This document shows, in pieces, positions 49,486 to 58,407 of a DNA stretch of 64,000 nt. The notes below the pieces were generated by a model. That model worked only from the letters and a program-made list of their open reading frames with translations, was not told where the DNA came from and searched no databases. Numbering within the stretch: position 1 is the first letter of the stretch; every line of letters begins with the position of its first letter. The stretch is taken from contig NZ_JAPPRC010000003.1 in NCBI RefSeq assembly GCF_026672425.1, positions 197,001-261,000 on the forward strand. Direction: 5' to 3'. The position numbers and the translations under genes were made by a program. The stretch is from Pannonibacter sp. SL95. GTDB lineage: Bacteria; Pseudomonadota; Alphaproteobacteria; Rhizobiales; Stappiaceae.

Positions 49486-50340
49486 ATGGCCCGGAAAAAA
49501 CCATCAGGCGGCGGCGGCGCACCCGAATGGCTCGTGACCTTCGCCGACCTGATGTCGCTTCTGGTGTGCTTCTTCGTGCTCATCATCTCCTTCTCGACCC
49601 AGAACCAGCAGAAGCTGCAGATCGTCTCGGGGTCGATGAAGGATGCGTTCGGCGTGAAGGAAACGTCCCGCCGCAGCGGGATCATCGAGTCCGAAGGCAT
49701 TCCGGTTCGCGACTATCTGAAGAATGTTAGCCAGAACGAACAGGAAATGGATTCCGACTTCGCCTCCGAAGCCCACGAGCAGAAGAGCAAGCAGGGCCCG
49801 GAAGCCAATACCCATGACACGCTGGAAGCCGACATCGAGCGGTCGCGCCAGTTCGCCACGGCTGCAGCTTCCCTGCGTCAGGCCCTGCAGGAAATGCCGG
49901 AAATCACCGAGATTTCGCAGAACATCATCTTCGAGGAGACCGAGGAAGGTCTCAACATCATGATCGTCGATCAGGATGGCCGCGCGATGTTCCGTGAAGG
50001 GGCGAAGTACCCCTATGAAACCACCCGCAAGCTCCTGACCAAGATGGCTCCGGTCCTGGCCGAGATGCCAAACCGCATCCAGATCACCGGCCACACAACG
50101 ACCGGCAGTTCAGCCGTCGATCCGGCCTACACCAGCTGGGAGCTGTCGAGCGACCGTGCCAATGTCACGCGTCAGGTTCTCACCGAATATGGCGTGCCGC
50201 AGGACCAGATCTTTTCCGTCGTTGGCAAAGCGGACAGCGAGCCGCTCTTCCCCAACGACCCGTTCCTGGCTGCCAACCGCCGTGTCAGCATTCTTCTGAT
50301 GTCGGAAGAGCCGCCGCTGCCGCTCGGCCATAACCCTTGA
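49486..50340 (+). CDS. motB: MotB/PomB-type stator protein with OmpA domain
   Basis: A 284-residue partner of the MotA-type protein. The single helix at residues about 14-37 has the conserved ion-channel aspartate in WLVTFADLMSLLVCFFVLIISFS. The plug and linker region is long and acidic (EANTHDTLEADIERSRQ). The C-terminal OmpA-like peptidoglycan-binding domain (about 155-275) has REGAKYPYETTRKLL, ITGHTTTG, WELSSDRANVTRQVL and NRRVSIL. It anchors the stator to the cell wall. It lies 25 bases behind motA, so one transcript is likely. Ion specificity (H+ or Na+) cannot be decided. Confidence 0.9.
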   Translation: MARKKPSGGGGAPEWLVTFADLMSLLVCFFVLIISFSTQNQQKLQIVSGSMKDAFGVKETSRRSGIIESEGIPVRDYLKNVSQNEQEMDSDFASEAHEQKSKQGPEANTHDTLEADIERSRQFATAAASLRQALQEMPEITEISQNIIFEETEEGLNIMIVDQDGRAMFREGAKYPYETTRKLLTKMAPVLAEMPNRIQITGHTTTGSSAVDPAYTSWELSSDRANVTRQVLTEYGVPQDQIFSVVGKADSEPLFPNDPFLAANRRVSILLMSEEPPLPLGHNP

Positions 50341-50366
50341 GCGAAGGCCGGCGGCCGTCCGTCCGG

Positions 50367-50819
50367 TCAGATTGTCTCGACCACCAGCTGTGCGCCGTCG
50401 ATGCCGGTCACGCGGATCCGCGTTCCGGCGGCCAGTTCCGGCCCTGTGATGCGCCAGACGGTGTCATCGACGGAGAGCCTGCCGCCGTTCTGGGTGATCG
50501 GCTCGGCCAGCACGAACTCCCGTCCGATATAGCGGCTGCCGCGCTGGTTCAGATGCGGGTCGCCGACAACGGCCTCGCCCTTGCGCAGCAGCCGGCGGCC
50601 GACGACCAGGTTGAGCAGGGCGAGAAAGATGAACAGCCCCAGCGCCACCTGCCACGACAGGTCCACCATCAGCGCCAGGACGCCGACCAGCATCGCGGCG
50701 ATGCCGAACCACAGGAAGAAGGTTCCCGGCAGCACGACTTCCAGCGCGATCAGTGCCAGCCCCAGCACCCACCAGCTCCAGGGACCGAGTTCGAACAGGA
50801 TCCGCTCCACAAGGCCCAT
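50367..50819 (-). CDS. NfeD-family membrane protein
   Basis: A 150-residue protein with three or four N-terminal helices (WSWWVLGLALIALEVVLPGTFFLWFGIAAMLVGVLALM, in short WWVLGLALIALEVVLPG) and a C-terminal OB-fold domain (GDPHLNQRGSRYIGREFVLAEPI, GTRIRVTGIDGAQLVVE). This is the short NfeD form that pairs with stomatin-like proteins. It is three bases behind the SPFH gene on the same strand; the pair probably builds a membrane microdomain complex. Confidence 0.9.
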   Translation of the reverse strand: MGLVERILFELGPWSWWVLGLALIALEVVLPGTFFLWFGIAAMLVGVLALMVDLSWQVALGLFIFLALLNLVVGRRLLRKGEAVVGDPHLNQRGSRYIGREFVLAEPITQNGGRLSVDDTVWRITGPELAAGTRIRVTGIDGAQLVVETI

Positions 50820-50822
50820 GGC

Positions 50823-51821
50823 TCAGGCCTCGCTGCTCGGCGGCACCGTCGGCACGCGCGGCGCGGTGCCACTGCCAGTGCCGTTGCTCTTGTCCCCGTC
50901 GCGCGTGAAGGCCTCGCGGGCGATCTCGCCAATGCCGGTCAGCGATCCCAGCAGCGCGGTTGCTTCCATCGGCAGGATCAGGGTCTTCTGGTTGCGTGAG
51001 GTCGCCAGTTCCTTGAAGGCTTCGATGTATTTCGTCGCGACGAAATAGTTGATCGCCTGCATGTCGCCGGAGGAGATGGCTTCGCTGACCATCTTCGTTG
51101 CCTTGGCCTCGGCTTCCGCCTCGCGCTCGCGCGCTTCTGCATCGCGGAACGCGGATTCGCGGCGGCCCTCGGCCTGCAGGATCAGCGCCTGCTTCTCGCC
51201 CTCGGCCTTCAGGATCTCCGACTGCCGCTTGCCTTCGGCTTCGAGGATCGAGGCACGCTTGTCGCGCTCGGCCTTCATCTGGCGCGCCATGGAATCCACC
51301 AGGTCGCGCGGCGGGTTGATGTCCTTGATCTCGATGCGGGTGATCTTCACGCCCCAGGGCTCTGCCGCCGCATCGACGACGCGCAGCAGGCGCGTGTTGA
51401 TCTCGTCGCGGTTGGAGAGGAGTTCGTCCAGGTCCATCGAGCCCATCACCGAGCGGATGTTGGTCATGGTGAGGTTGAGGATGGCATTCTCGAGACCTGC
51501 CACCTCATAGGCGGCGCGGGCAGCGTCCAGCACCTGATAGAAGGTGATGCCATCGGCCGTGACCGTGGCGTTGTCGCGGGTGATGACCTCCTGCGAGGGA
51601 ACGTCGAGCACCTGCTCCATCATGTTCAGCTTGCGGCCGATCTTGTCGATCACCGGAACAATGATGTTGAGGCCGGGGGTCAGCGTCCGGCGGTAACGCC
51701 CGAAGCGCTCGACCGTGAGGCTGTAGCCTTGCGGCACTGTCTTCACACCGGCGAAGAACAGCAGCACCACCACAAGGAAAAGGACGATCAGGGCAATATC
51801 AAAACCAGCAATCTGCGGCAT
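50823..51821 (-). CDS. qmcA: SPFH/band 7 stomatin-like protein (QmcA-type)
   Basis: A 332-residue membrane-anchored protein. An N-terminal helix ([17 protein letters not shown]) leads into the band 7 domain ([64 protein letters not shown]). A long coiled-coil follows ([37 protein letters not shown]; heptad-like, residues about 195-255). It forms a two-gene operon with the NfeD gene. ATG 51821 starts just before the helix; the reading from 51881 is not needed. Role: membrane organisation and possibly protease control. Confidence 0.92.
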   Translation of the reverse strand: MPQIAGFDIALIVLFLVVVLLFFAGVKTVPQGYSLTVERFGRYRRTLTPGLNIIVPVIDKIGRKLNMMEQVLDVPSQEVITRDNATVTADGITFYQVLDAARAAYEVAGLENAILNLTMTNIRSVMGSMDLDELLSNRDEINTRLLRVVDAAAEPWGVKITRIEIKDINPPRDLVDSMARQMKAERDKRASILEAEGKRQSEILKAEGEKQALILQAEGRRESAFRDAEAREREAEAEAKATKMVSEAISSGDMQAINYFVATKYIEAFKELATSRNQKTLILPMEATALLGSLTGIGEIAREAFTRDGDKSNGTGSGTAPRVPTVPPSSEA

Positions 51822-51976
51822 ACCGGGCTCCCGTGTTCCGCGTCCGGAAAACGGGCGGAGTATGCGACGGTTCGCGCCCAAGGGCCAGCGGCAAAGGCTG
51901 AAATGCGACAGGTACCTGCGCGCCGCTTCCCATTCTCAAAGGAGCGGCGCGCGAAAAGGTCGGGATCGGACTGCCG

Positions 51977-53056
51977 TTACAGCCAGCCGGAGAGTTCCCG
52001 GCGCGTCACGGCCTCAAGCACGGCCATGCCCAGGTCGCTTTCGTTCAGGCAGGGGATGTGGGTGAAGTTGTCACCGCCGGCCTCATGGAAGATCTCGCCC
52101 GCTTCACCGGCGATTTCCTCCAGCGTTTCCAGGCAGTCGGCGACAAAGCCCGGGTTCATCACGGCGATGTTCTTGACGCCCTGCTTTGCCAGCGCCTCGA
52201 CGGTCTTGTCGGTGTAGGGCTGCAGCCATTCTTCCGGGCCGAAGCGCGACTGGAACGTCACCCGCAGCTTCTCCTTGTCCATGCCAAGCCGCTCGCGCAT
52301 CAGCCGCGTCGTCTTCATGCAGTGGCAGTGGTAGGGGTCGCCCTTCTTGAAGTAGGACTGCGGAATGCCGTGGTAGGACGTCAGGATCACGTCCGGCTCG
52401 AAATCGAGGCCGGCCAGATGGCGCTCCACCGACTGCGACAGCGCTTCCACATAGACCGGATCGTCATGATAGGGCGGAACGGTGCGGATCGCCGGCTGCC
52501 AGCGCATGTCGAGCAGCGCCTTGCAGACCTCGTCATTCACTGTCGCGGTCGTTGCGGCCGAATACTGCGGATAGAGCGGGAAGATCAGGATCCGGTCACA
52601 GCCCTCGGCCTTCAGGTTTTCCAAGCGCGAGCGGATCGACGGGTTGCCATAGCGCATGGCCCAGTCGACCACCAGCCGGCCGCCGTGGTCGCCCATCTGG
52701 GCGGCAAGCTTGTCGGACTGGTTGCGGGTGATGGTGCGCAGCGGCGACTCATCGAGTTCCTTGTTCCAGATCTCGTCATAGGCCTTGCCGGACTTCTTCG
52801 GCCGGGTCATCAGCACGATGCCATAGAGGATCGGGTACCAGAGCACCTTCGGCCATTCGATCACGCGCTTGTCGGACAGGAACTCGCGCAGGTAGCGGCG
52901 CATCGGCCAGTAGGACGTGCCGTCCGGCGTGCCGAGATTGACGATCAGCACGCCGATCTTGCCCGTCTTCACCTGCGGGTGATCCCCGGGCAGGCGCACG
53001 GCGCGCATCTCTTCGGCGGCATTGGCCGGCATCTTGGGCGAGAACTGGAATGTCAT
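51977..53056 (-). CDS. hemH: Ferrochelatase
   Basis: Last enzyme of haem synthesis, inserting iron into protoporphyrin IX; 359 residues. Motifs: VLIVNLGTPDGTSYWPMRRYLREFLSD near the N-terminus (NLGTPDG), YPQYSAATTATVND, the metal-binding His in LTSYHGIPQSY, CHCMKTTRLM, FQSRFGPEEWLQPYT and the C-terminal PGFVADCLETLEEI with Glu of the active site. The N-terminus has about 30 extra polar residues. The CHC pair recalls cysteines that ligate a [2Fe-2S] cluster in some ferrochelatases, but positions differ, so I do not claim one. Confidence 0.96.
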   Translation of the reverse strand: MTFQFSPKMPANAAEEMRAVRLPGDHPQVKTGKIGVLIVNLGTPDGTSYWPMRRYLREFLSDKRVIEWPKVLWYPILYGIVLMTRPKKSGKAYDEIWNKELDESPLRTITRNQSDKLAAQMGDHGGRLVVDWAMRYGNPSIRSRLENLKAEGCDRILIFPLYPQYSAATTATVNDEVCKALLDMRWQPAIRTVPPYHDDPVYVEALSQSVERHLAGLDFEPDVILTSYHGIPQSYFKKGDPYHCHCMKTTRLMRERLGMDKEKLRVTFQSRFGPEEWLQPYTDKTVEALAKQGVKNIAVMNPGFVADCLETLEEIAGEAGEIFHEAGGDNFTHIPCLNESDLGMAVLEAVTRRELSGWL

Positions 53057-53109
53057 GGGTACTCCGGGGCACGGCAGGCGGCCAACGGCCAGCCATTTTG
53101 TTTTGTGGC

Positions 53110-53137
53110 AACATAAGTCACCCGCAATTCTTGTCCA
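53110..53137 (-). promoter_or_regulatory. Probable housekeeping promoter of hemH
   Basis: Read on the minus strand: TGGACA (53137-53132), 16-base spacer, TATGTT (53115-53110), about 55 bases before the hemH start. Spacing and matches fit a sigma-70-type promoter. No Irr/ICE-type TTTAGAA-TTCTAAA box is visible. Confidence 0.45.
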
Positions 53138-53432
53138 GTACGCCGGTTTGTCGCCTGCGGATCAGTCCGCGGCGTGTTGTCCCAGGTTCTGACACGGGGG
53201 TGGCCGGGCGGTTTGCCGGCCCCCTCATCCCAATGGAGAGGGTTAACGAAACATTTCGTCACATTCGGCACATACTGGCGAAATCTGCCTGGCCTAGCGT
53301 CGTCCTGCGTGTGGGAGCGGCCCGCTGCAAGCCCCTCGAAATGGGGGCTGTACAGCGGGGAGGAGCCGTCGTTCCATACGAACATAAGCGCGACTCCGAT
53401 GAACGGGGCGCACATCAAGGGTGGAACACGCT
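53138..53432. other. Gap before acyl-CoA synthetase operon, with palindrome and leader hairpin
   Basis: No gene is supported. It contains a near-perfect palindrome ACGAAACATTTCGT (53246-53259), a candidate operator. It also has a long two-part hairpin: CCCGCTG (53321-53327) with CAGCGGG (53353-53359), and inside it AGCCCC (53330-53335) with GGGGCT (53344-53349). The hairpin ends about 70 bases before the acyl-CoA synthetase start and would be in its leader. Confidence 0.5.
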
Positions 53433-55415
53433 ATGGCAAGGCTGGCCAACGTCGCGGGAGGCGACGTGGACACCTTCCCGAAGATTCTTTTGCGCAATGC
53501 GCGGGATCTCGGGGAGCGGACCGCAATGCGGGAAAAGGATTTCGGCATCTGGCAAAGCTGGACCTGGGCCGGAGTTCTTGAAGAGACCCGCGCCTTTTCC
53601 CTCGGGCTTCGTCAACTCGGGCTCACCGCGGGTGACAAGGTCGCCATCGTCGGTGCCAACCGGCCGCATCTCTACTGGTCGATGGTCGCCGCGCAGGCTC
53701 TGGGGGCCATCCCGGTGCCGGTCTACGCAGACTCGGTCGCTGAAGAGATGTCCTATGTCCTCAGCCATGCCGAAGTGCGCTTTGCCATCGTCGAGGATCA
53801 GGAACAGGTCGACAAGCTCCTGTCGATGGAGGACCTGACCAGCCTCAAGCACATCGTCTATGACGAGCCGCGCGGCCTGCGCGATTACGATCACACCCAT
53901 CTCAGCCATTTTTCCGCCGTCCAGGACATGGGCCGCGCCGTCCTTGACAAGGACGCAGATGCCGCCGCCGCCTGGGAAAACGGCTTTGCCGGCCATAAGG
54001 GCTCGGACATCGCGGTGATGCTCTATACCTCGGGCACCACCGGCCGGCCGAAGGGCGTCATGCTGTCCTTCGACAATCTCGTCATCTCGGCGCGCAACGG
54101 CAATGCCTTCGACCGGCTCGACGAGACCGAGGAAGTACTCGCCTACCTGCCGATGGCCTGGATCGGTGATCACGTCTTCTCGCTCGCCCAGGCCTACACT
54201 GCCGGCTATTGCGTCAACTGCCCGGAGAGCCTCGAGACCGTCGATCTCGACCGTCTCGAGATCGCGCCGACTTATTTCTTCGCCCCACCGCGTGTGTTCG
54301 AAGGCATGCTGACCCGCATCATGGTCCGCATGGAGGATGCCGGCCGGCTGAAGAAGAAGATGTTCGACTTCTTCATGGACGTCGCCCGCCGCTCTGGCGA
54401 AAAGATCCTCAACGGCGAGAGCGTGCCCTTTACCGACCGGCTGCTCTACAGCCTCGGCGAGATCATGGTCTACGGTCCGCTGAAGAACCGCATCGGCTTC
54501 ACCCGGCTCAAGGTCGGCTACACCGCCGGCGAGGCCATCGGGCCGGAAATCTTCCGCTTCTACCGTTCGCTCGGGCTCAATTTGAAGCAGCTCTACGGCC
54601 AGACGGAAGCCAGCGTCTACATCACGCTGCAGCCCGACGGGGAGATCTATGGCGACACGGTCGGCAAGCCGGCACCGCAGGTCGAGCTGAAGATCGCCGA
54701 CAATGGCGAGGTGCTGTACCGCTCGCCCGGCGTTTTCGTCGCCTACTACAAGAACGATGAGGCCACCCGCGCGACCAAGACCGAGGATGGCTGGGTGCTG
54801 ACCGGCGACGCCGGCTTCATCGCGGACAATGGCCACCTCAAGATCATCGACCGCGCCAAGGACGTCGGCAAGCTCAATGACGGCGCGCTGTTCGCGCCGA
54901 AATACATCGAGAACAAGCTGAAGTTCTTCCCCAACATCAAGGAGGCGGTGGCCTTCGGCAACGGGCAGGACTTCGCCACCGTCTTCATCAACATCGATCT
55001 GACCTCCGTGGGAAGCTGGGCCGAGCGTAACAACGTCAACTACGCCTCTTATCAGGAACTCGCCGCCAATCCCGAGGTCTACAACATGATCCAGGATCAC
55101 GTTGACCAGGTGAACCGGGACCTGGCGGGTGAGCCGATGATGGCCGGGTCGCAGATCCGCCGCTTCCTGATCCTGCACAAGGAACTGGATGCCGATGACG
55201 GCGAGCTGACGCGCACGCAGAAGGTCCGCCGCTCCTTCATTGCCGACCGCTACGCCCCGCTGATCGAGGCGCTCTACGACGGCTCCACCTCGCGCCATGT
55301 GCGTACCGAGGTGACCTTCGAGGACGGCCGCACCGGCATCATCGAAGGCACGGTGGAAATCCGCGACATGACACCCCACGCACCGCGACACCAGCTCCGG
55401 GAGGCCGCCGAATGA
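53433..55415 (+). CDS. AMP-forming acyl-CoA synthetase (long-chain fatty-acid-CoA ligase-like)
   Basis: A 660-residue adenylate-forming ligase. Motifs: P-loop YTSGTTGRPKGVMLS (residues about 202-216), LAYLPMAWIGDH, YGQTEAS (A5), VLTGDAGF (A7), IIDRAKDVGKLNDG (A8) and a C-terminal part with LTRTQKVRRS where the usual catalytic Lys region lies. A long insert is typical of the bacterial long-chain FACL group found with Liv transporters. First gene of the Liv operon; its stop overlaps livG by ATGA. It probably activates the acid brought in by this transporter. ATG 53433 chosen, spaced after AAGGGTGG. Confidence 0.88.
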   Translation: MARLANVAGGDVDTFPKILLRNARDLGERTAMREKDFGIWQSWTWAGVLEETRAFSLGLRQLGLTAGDKVAIVGANRPHLYWSMVAAQALGAIPVPVYADSVAEEMSYVLSHAEVRFAIVEDQEQVDKLLSMEDLTSLKHIVYDEPRGLRDYDHTHLSHFSAVQDMGRAVLDKDADAAAAWENGFAGHKGSDIAVMLYTSGTTGRPKGVMLSFDNLVISARNGNAFDRLDETEEVLAYLPMAWIGDHVFSLAQAYTAGYCVNCPESLETVDLDRLEIAPTYFFAPPRVFEGMLTRIMVRMEDAGRLKKKMFDFFMDVARRSGEKILNGESVPFTDRLLYSLGEIMVYGPLKNRIGFTRLKVGYTAGEAIGPEIFRFYRSLGLNLKQLYGQTEASVYITLQPDGEIYGDTVGKPAPQVELKIADNGEVLYRSPGVFVAYYKNDEATRATKTEDGWVLTGDAGFIADNGHLKIIDRAKDVGKLNDGALFAPKYIENKLKFFPNIKEAVAFGNGQDFATVFINIDLTSVGSWAERNNVNYASYQELAANPEVYNMIQDHVDQVNRDLAGEPMMAGSQIRRFLILHKELDADDGELTRTQKVRRSFIADRYAPLIEALYDGSTSRHVRTEVTFEDGRTGIIEGTVEIRDMTPHAPRHQLREAAE

Positions 55416-56242
55416 ACGCCGTGACTGCAGCCAAGGTCATTCCGGCCGAACCGGTGGCGGCGCCAGAGCCCCAGCGCGAGGTCCTGCTCAAGGTCGACAA
55501 CGTGTCGCTGTCGTTTGGCGGCGTGAAGGCGATCACCAACATCTCCTTCGACATCCGCAAGGGCGAGATCCGCGCCATCATCGGGCCGAATGGCGCGGGC
55601 AAGACGTCGATGCTCAACGTCATCAATGGCTTCTATCATCCGCAGGAAGGCACCATCACCTGGCGCGGCGAGGTTCGCCGCAAGATGCGGCCCTATGAGG
55701 CTGCCAGCCAGGGCATCGCCCGCACCTTCCAGAACGTGGCGCTGTTCAAGGGCATGACCACGCTGGACAACATCATGTCCGGCCGCACCCTCAAGATGCA
55801 CCGCAACTTCTTCTGGCAGGTGCTGCATTACGGCCCGGCGCGCGATGAGGAAATCGCCCACCGCCGCAAGGTCGAGGACATCATCGACTTCCTCGAGATC
55901 CAGGCGATCCGCAAGACGCCGGTCGGCAAGCTGCCCTACGGCCTGCAGAAGCGCGTCGAGCTGGGCCGGGCACTGGCCATGGAGCCGGAGCTGCTGCTTC
56001 TGGACGAGCCGATGGCCGGCATGAACCTCGAGGAAAAAGAGGACATGAGCCGCTTCATCCTCGACGTGAACCAGGAGTTCGGCACCACCATCGCCCTCAT
56101 CGAACATGACATGGGTGTCGTGATGGATCTGTCCGACCGCGTTGTCGTGCTCGACTACGGCAAGAAGATCGCTGACGGCCCCCCGGCCGAAGTGCAGGCC
56201 AGCCAGGAAGTCATCGACGCCTATCTCGGCGTGTCGCATTAA
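55412..56242 (+). CDS. Branched-chain-amino-acid-type ABC transporter ATPase, LivG-like
   Basis: A 276-residue ATPase with Walker A GPNGAGKTS, Q-loop TFQNVALFKGMT, signature LPYGLQKRVELGRALAME, Walker B LLLLDEPMAGMN and H-loop LIEHDMGVVMD. ARTFQN and DEPMAGMN are LivG-specific. About 25 polar residues precede the domain. It is translationally coupled to the acyl-CoA synthetase, a pairing seen in operons for aromatic or organic acid uptake rather than leucine uptake. Confidence 0.93.
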   Translation: MNAVTAAKVIPAEPVAAPEPQREVLLKVDNVSLSFGGVKAITNISFDIRKGEIRAIIGPNGAGKTSMLNVINGFYHPQEGTITWRGEVRRKMRPYEAASQGIARTFQNVALFKGMTTLDNIMSGRTLKMHRNFFWQVLHYGPARDEEIAHRRKVEDIIDFLEIQAIRKTPVGKLPYGLQKRVELGRALAMEPELLLLDEPMAGMNLEEKEDMSRFILDVNQEFGTTIALIEHDMGVVMDLSDRVVVLDYGKKIADGPPAEVQASQEVIDAYLGVSH

Positions 56243-56255
56243 GGGGGGCAGGAGC

Positions 56256-57209
56256 ATGCTCTACGATATTCTTGTCAGTCCCTTCGTCCAGATGGCGGAG
56301 CAGCCGGATTTCCTGATCCAGGTGCTCTGGGAAGGGTTCGTCTCCGGCATTCTCTACGCGCTGATCGCGCTGGGCTTCGTGCTGATCTTCAAGGCGTCCG
56401 GCGTCTTCAACTTTGCGCAGGGCATCATGGTGGTGTTCGCCGGCCTGACGCTGGTCGGCCTGCACGAACAGGGCATTCCGGCCTTCGTGGCCCTGATCCT
56501 GACCATCGGCGTCATGGGCGTTCTGGCCTATGGCATCGAACGGGTGGTGATGCGGCCGCTGGTCAACCAGCCGGACATCATCCTGCTGATGGCGACCATC
56601 GGCCTGACGTATTTCCTCATCGGCTTTGGCGAATTCGTCTTCGGCGGTGAGCCCAAGCGCATGATCACCGAAGAGCTGTGGCTGCCGACCGGCTCCACCG
56701 CCTTCGAATTCGGTGAGCGTGGCCTTGTCGTGCTGCAGCACATCGACATCGCTGCGGCGGTCATCGCCATCCTGATGGTGTCGGGTCTGGCGCTGTTCTT
56801 CAACAAGACGCGGATCGGCCGGGCCCTGCGCGCCGTGGCCGATGACCACCAGGCGGCCCTGTCGGTCGGCATCTCGCTGAACCAGATCTGGGCCATCGTG
56901 TGGTTCGCCGCCGGCATCGTGGCGCTGGCCACGGGCATCATGTGGGGCGCCCGCTCCGACGTGTCCTTCGCCCTCGAGATCGTCGCCTTCAAGGCTCTGC
57001 CGGTGCTGATCCTCGGCGGGTTCACCTCGGTTCCCGGTGCCATCATCGGCGGTCTCATCATCGGCTTCGGCGAGAAGCTGGGCGAGATCTACTGGGGCCC
57101 GCTCGTCGGCGGCGGCATCGAGAGCTGGCTTGCCTACATCATCGCGCTGATCTTCCTGCTGTTCCGTCCGCAGGGCCTGTTCGGCGAACGCATCATCGAG
57201 CGCGTGTGA
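56256..57209 (+). CDS. Liv-type ABC transporter permease, LivH-like
   Basis: Inner-membrane permease of 317 residues with about eight helices. Signatures: SGILYALIALGFVLIFKASGVFNFAQG (helix 1-2, FNFAQG typical of LivH), and the cytoplasmic loop KTRIGRALRAVADDHQAALSVGIS that contacts the ATPase, with C-terminal LLFRPQGLFGER. ATG 56256 follows GGGGGGCAGGAG. It is second permease-type gene in the order synthetase-livG-livH-livM-binding protein-livF. Confidence 0.93.
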   Translation: MLYDILVSPFVQMAEQPDFLIQVLWEGFVSGILYALIALGFVLIFKASGVFNFAQGIMVVFAGLTLVGLHEQGIPAFVALILTIGVMGVLAYGIERVVMRPLVNQPDIILLMATIGLTYFLIGFGEFVFGGEPKRMITEELWLPTGSTAFEFGERGLVVLQHIDIAAAVIAILMVSGLALFFNKTRIGRALRAVADDHQAALSVGISLNQIWAIVWFAAGIVALATGIMWGARSDVSFALEIVAFKALPVLILGGFTSVPGAIIGGLIIGFGEKLGEIYWGPLVGGGIESWLAYIIALIFLLFRPQGLFGERIIERV

Positions 57210-57220
57210 GGACCTGACCC

Positions 57221-58297
57221 ATGTTTTACCGTGAAGCAGGCCAGTTCAAGGCGACCTACGAGGCAGATCAGGCCCTCTTTCCGATCCGGCAGGACCGGAT
57301 CGCCATGGGGATCATCCTGGCCGTGGCCTTCGTCGCCATCCCCTTGCTGGCGAATGATTTCTTCCTCACCTCGATCATGATCCCGTTCCTGGTGTTTTCC
57401 CTGGCCGCCATCGGCCTCAACATCCTGACCGGTTTTGCCGGCCAGCTGTCCCTGGGCTCGGGCGCCTTCATGGGCGTTGGTGCCTATGCGGCCTACAAGC
57501 TGACCTCGATCTTCCCCGATGCCAATGTCATCGTCCTGGTGCTGGTCTCGGGTGTGTTCTCGGCCGGCATCGGCGCGGTCTTCGGCCTGCCGTCGCTGCG
57601 CATCAAGGGCCTGTACCTTGCCGTCACCACGCTGGCGGCGCAGTTCTTCCTGGAATGGTGTTTCATCCGCATTCCGTGGCTCTACAACTACAATGCCTCG
57701 GGTGCGATCGAGATCCCGCAGCGCGAAGTCTTCGGCGTCATCGTCACCGGTGCCGAGGCAACCCCGCTGACCCGCTACTTCGTCGTGCTCGCCATCACGG
57801 TCGGTCTGGCGATCCTCGTCTCCAACATTATCCGTGGCCGCATCGGCCGCTCCTGGATGATGATCCGCGACATGGACATCGCCGCCGAGCTGATGGGCGT
57901 GCGGCCGCTGCAGACCAAGCTGCTCGCCTTTGCCGTGTCGTCCTACATCTGCGGCGTCGCCGGCGCGATGATGGTGTTCTTCTGGCTCAACGCGGCGGAA
58001 CCATCGTCCTACTCGATCACCCTGTCGTTCCAGATCCTGTTCATGGTCATCCTGGGCGGTCTCGGCAGCATCGCCGGTTCGTTCCTTGGCGCGGCCTTCA
58101 TCTGGATCCTGCCGGTGTTCCTGCGCTTCCTGCCGGGCCTGTTCGGCGTCGAGGTGGCCGCAGAATCGATCCAGCACGTGACGTTCATGATCGTCGGTGC
58201 GCTGATCATCTTCTTCCTGATCGTCGAACCGCACGGGCTCGCCCGGCTGTGGCAGATCGGCAAGCAGAAGCTCAGGGTGTGGCCCTTCCCGTACTGA
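57221..58297 (+). CDS. Liv-type ABC transporter permease, LivM-like
   Basis: Inner-membrane permease of 358 residues with an approximately 25-residue polar N-terminus and about nine helices. LivM signatures: GLNILTGFAGQLSLGSGAFMGVGAYA, FGLPSLRIKGLYLAVTTLAAQ (LPSLRIKGLYLAVTTLA), RSWMMIRDMDIAAELMGV and LGGLGSIAGSFLGAAFIWILP. It forms the channel with LivH. Eleven bases separate it from livH. Confidence 0.93.
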   Translation: MFYREAGQFKATYEADQALFPIRQDRIAMGIILAVAFVAIPLLANDFFLTSIMIPFLVFSLAAIGLNILTGFAGQLSLGSGAFMGVGAYAAYKLTSIFPDANVIVLVLVSGVFSAGIGAVFGLPSLRIKGLYLAVTTLAAQFFLEWCFIRIPWLYNYNASGAIEIPQREVFGVIVTGAEATPLTRYFVVLAITVGLAILVSNIIRGRIGRSWMMIRDMDIAAELMGVRPLQTKLLAFAVSSYICGVAGAMMVFFWLNAAEPSSYSITLSFQILFMVILGGLGSIAGSFLGAAFIWILPVFLRFLPGLFGVEVAAESIQHVTFMIVGALIIFFLIVEPHGLARLWQIGKQKLRVWPFPY

Positions 58298-58329
58298 CGG
58301 GCCCATCCACGCTTGGCCAACCGGGGAAG

Positions 58330-58370
58330 CGAACCGACCCGGGGGAGGAGGCCTGATGTCGGTTCGATGA
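58330..58370 (+). other. Leader hairpin enclosing a ribosome site and 4-codon mini-ORF
   Basis: CGAACCGAC (58330-58338) pairs perfectly with GTCGGTTCG (58358-58366). The loop holds GGAGGAGG (58344-58351), followed by ATG TCG GTT CGA TGA (58356-58370), a possible Met-Ser-Val-Arg peptide. It lies in the 110-base gap before the binding-protein gene. It may simply stabilise the downstream mRNA. Confidence 0.4.
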
Positions 58371-58407
58371 CGCGGGACATCCCTGCCGTCATTTGGGAGG
58401 AAACAAG

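Noticed and set aside
51977-53056. Possible [2Fe-2S] cluster cysteines in ferrochelatase (CHC and later Cys)
   Set aside because: The spacing does not match a cluster pattern I can verify, so I annotate only the enzyme.
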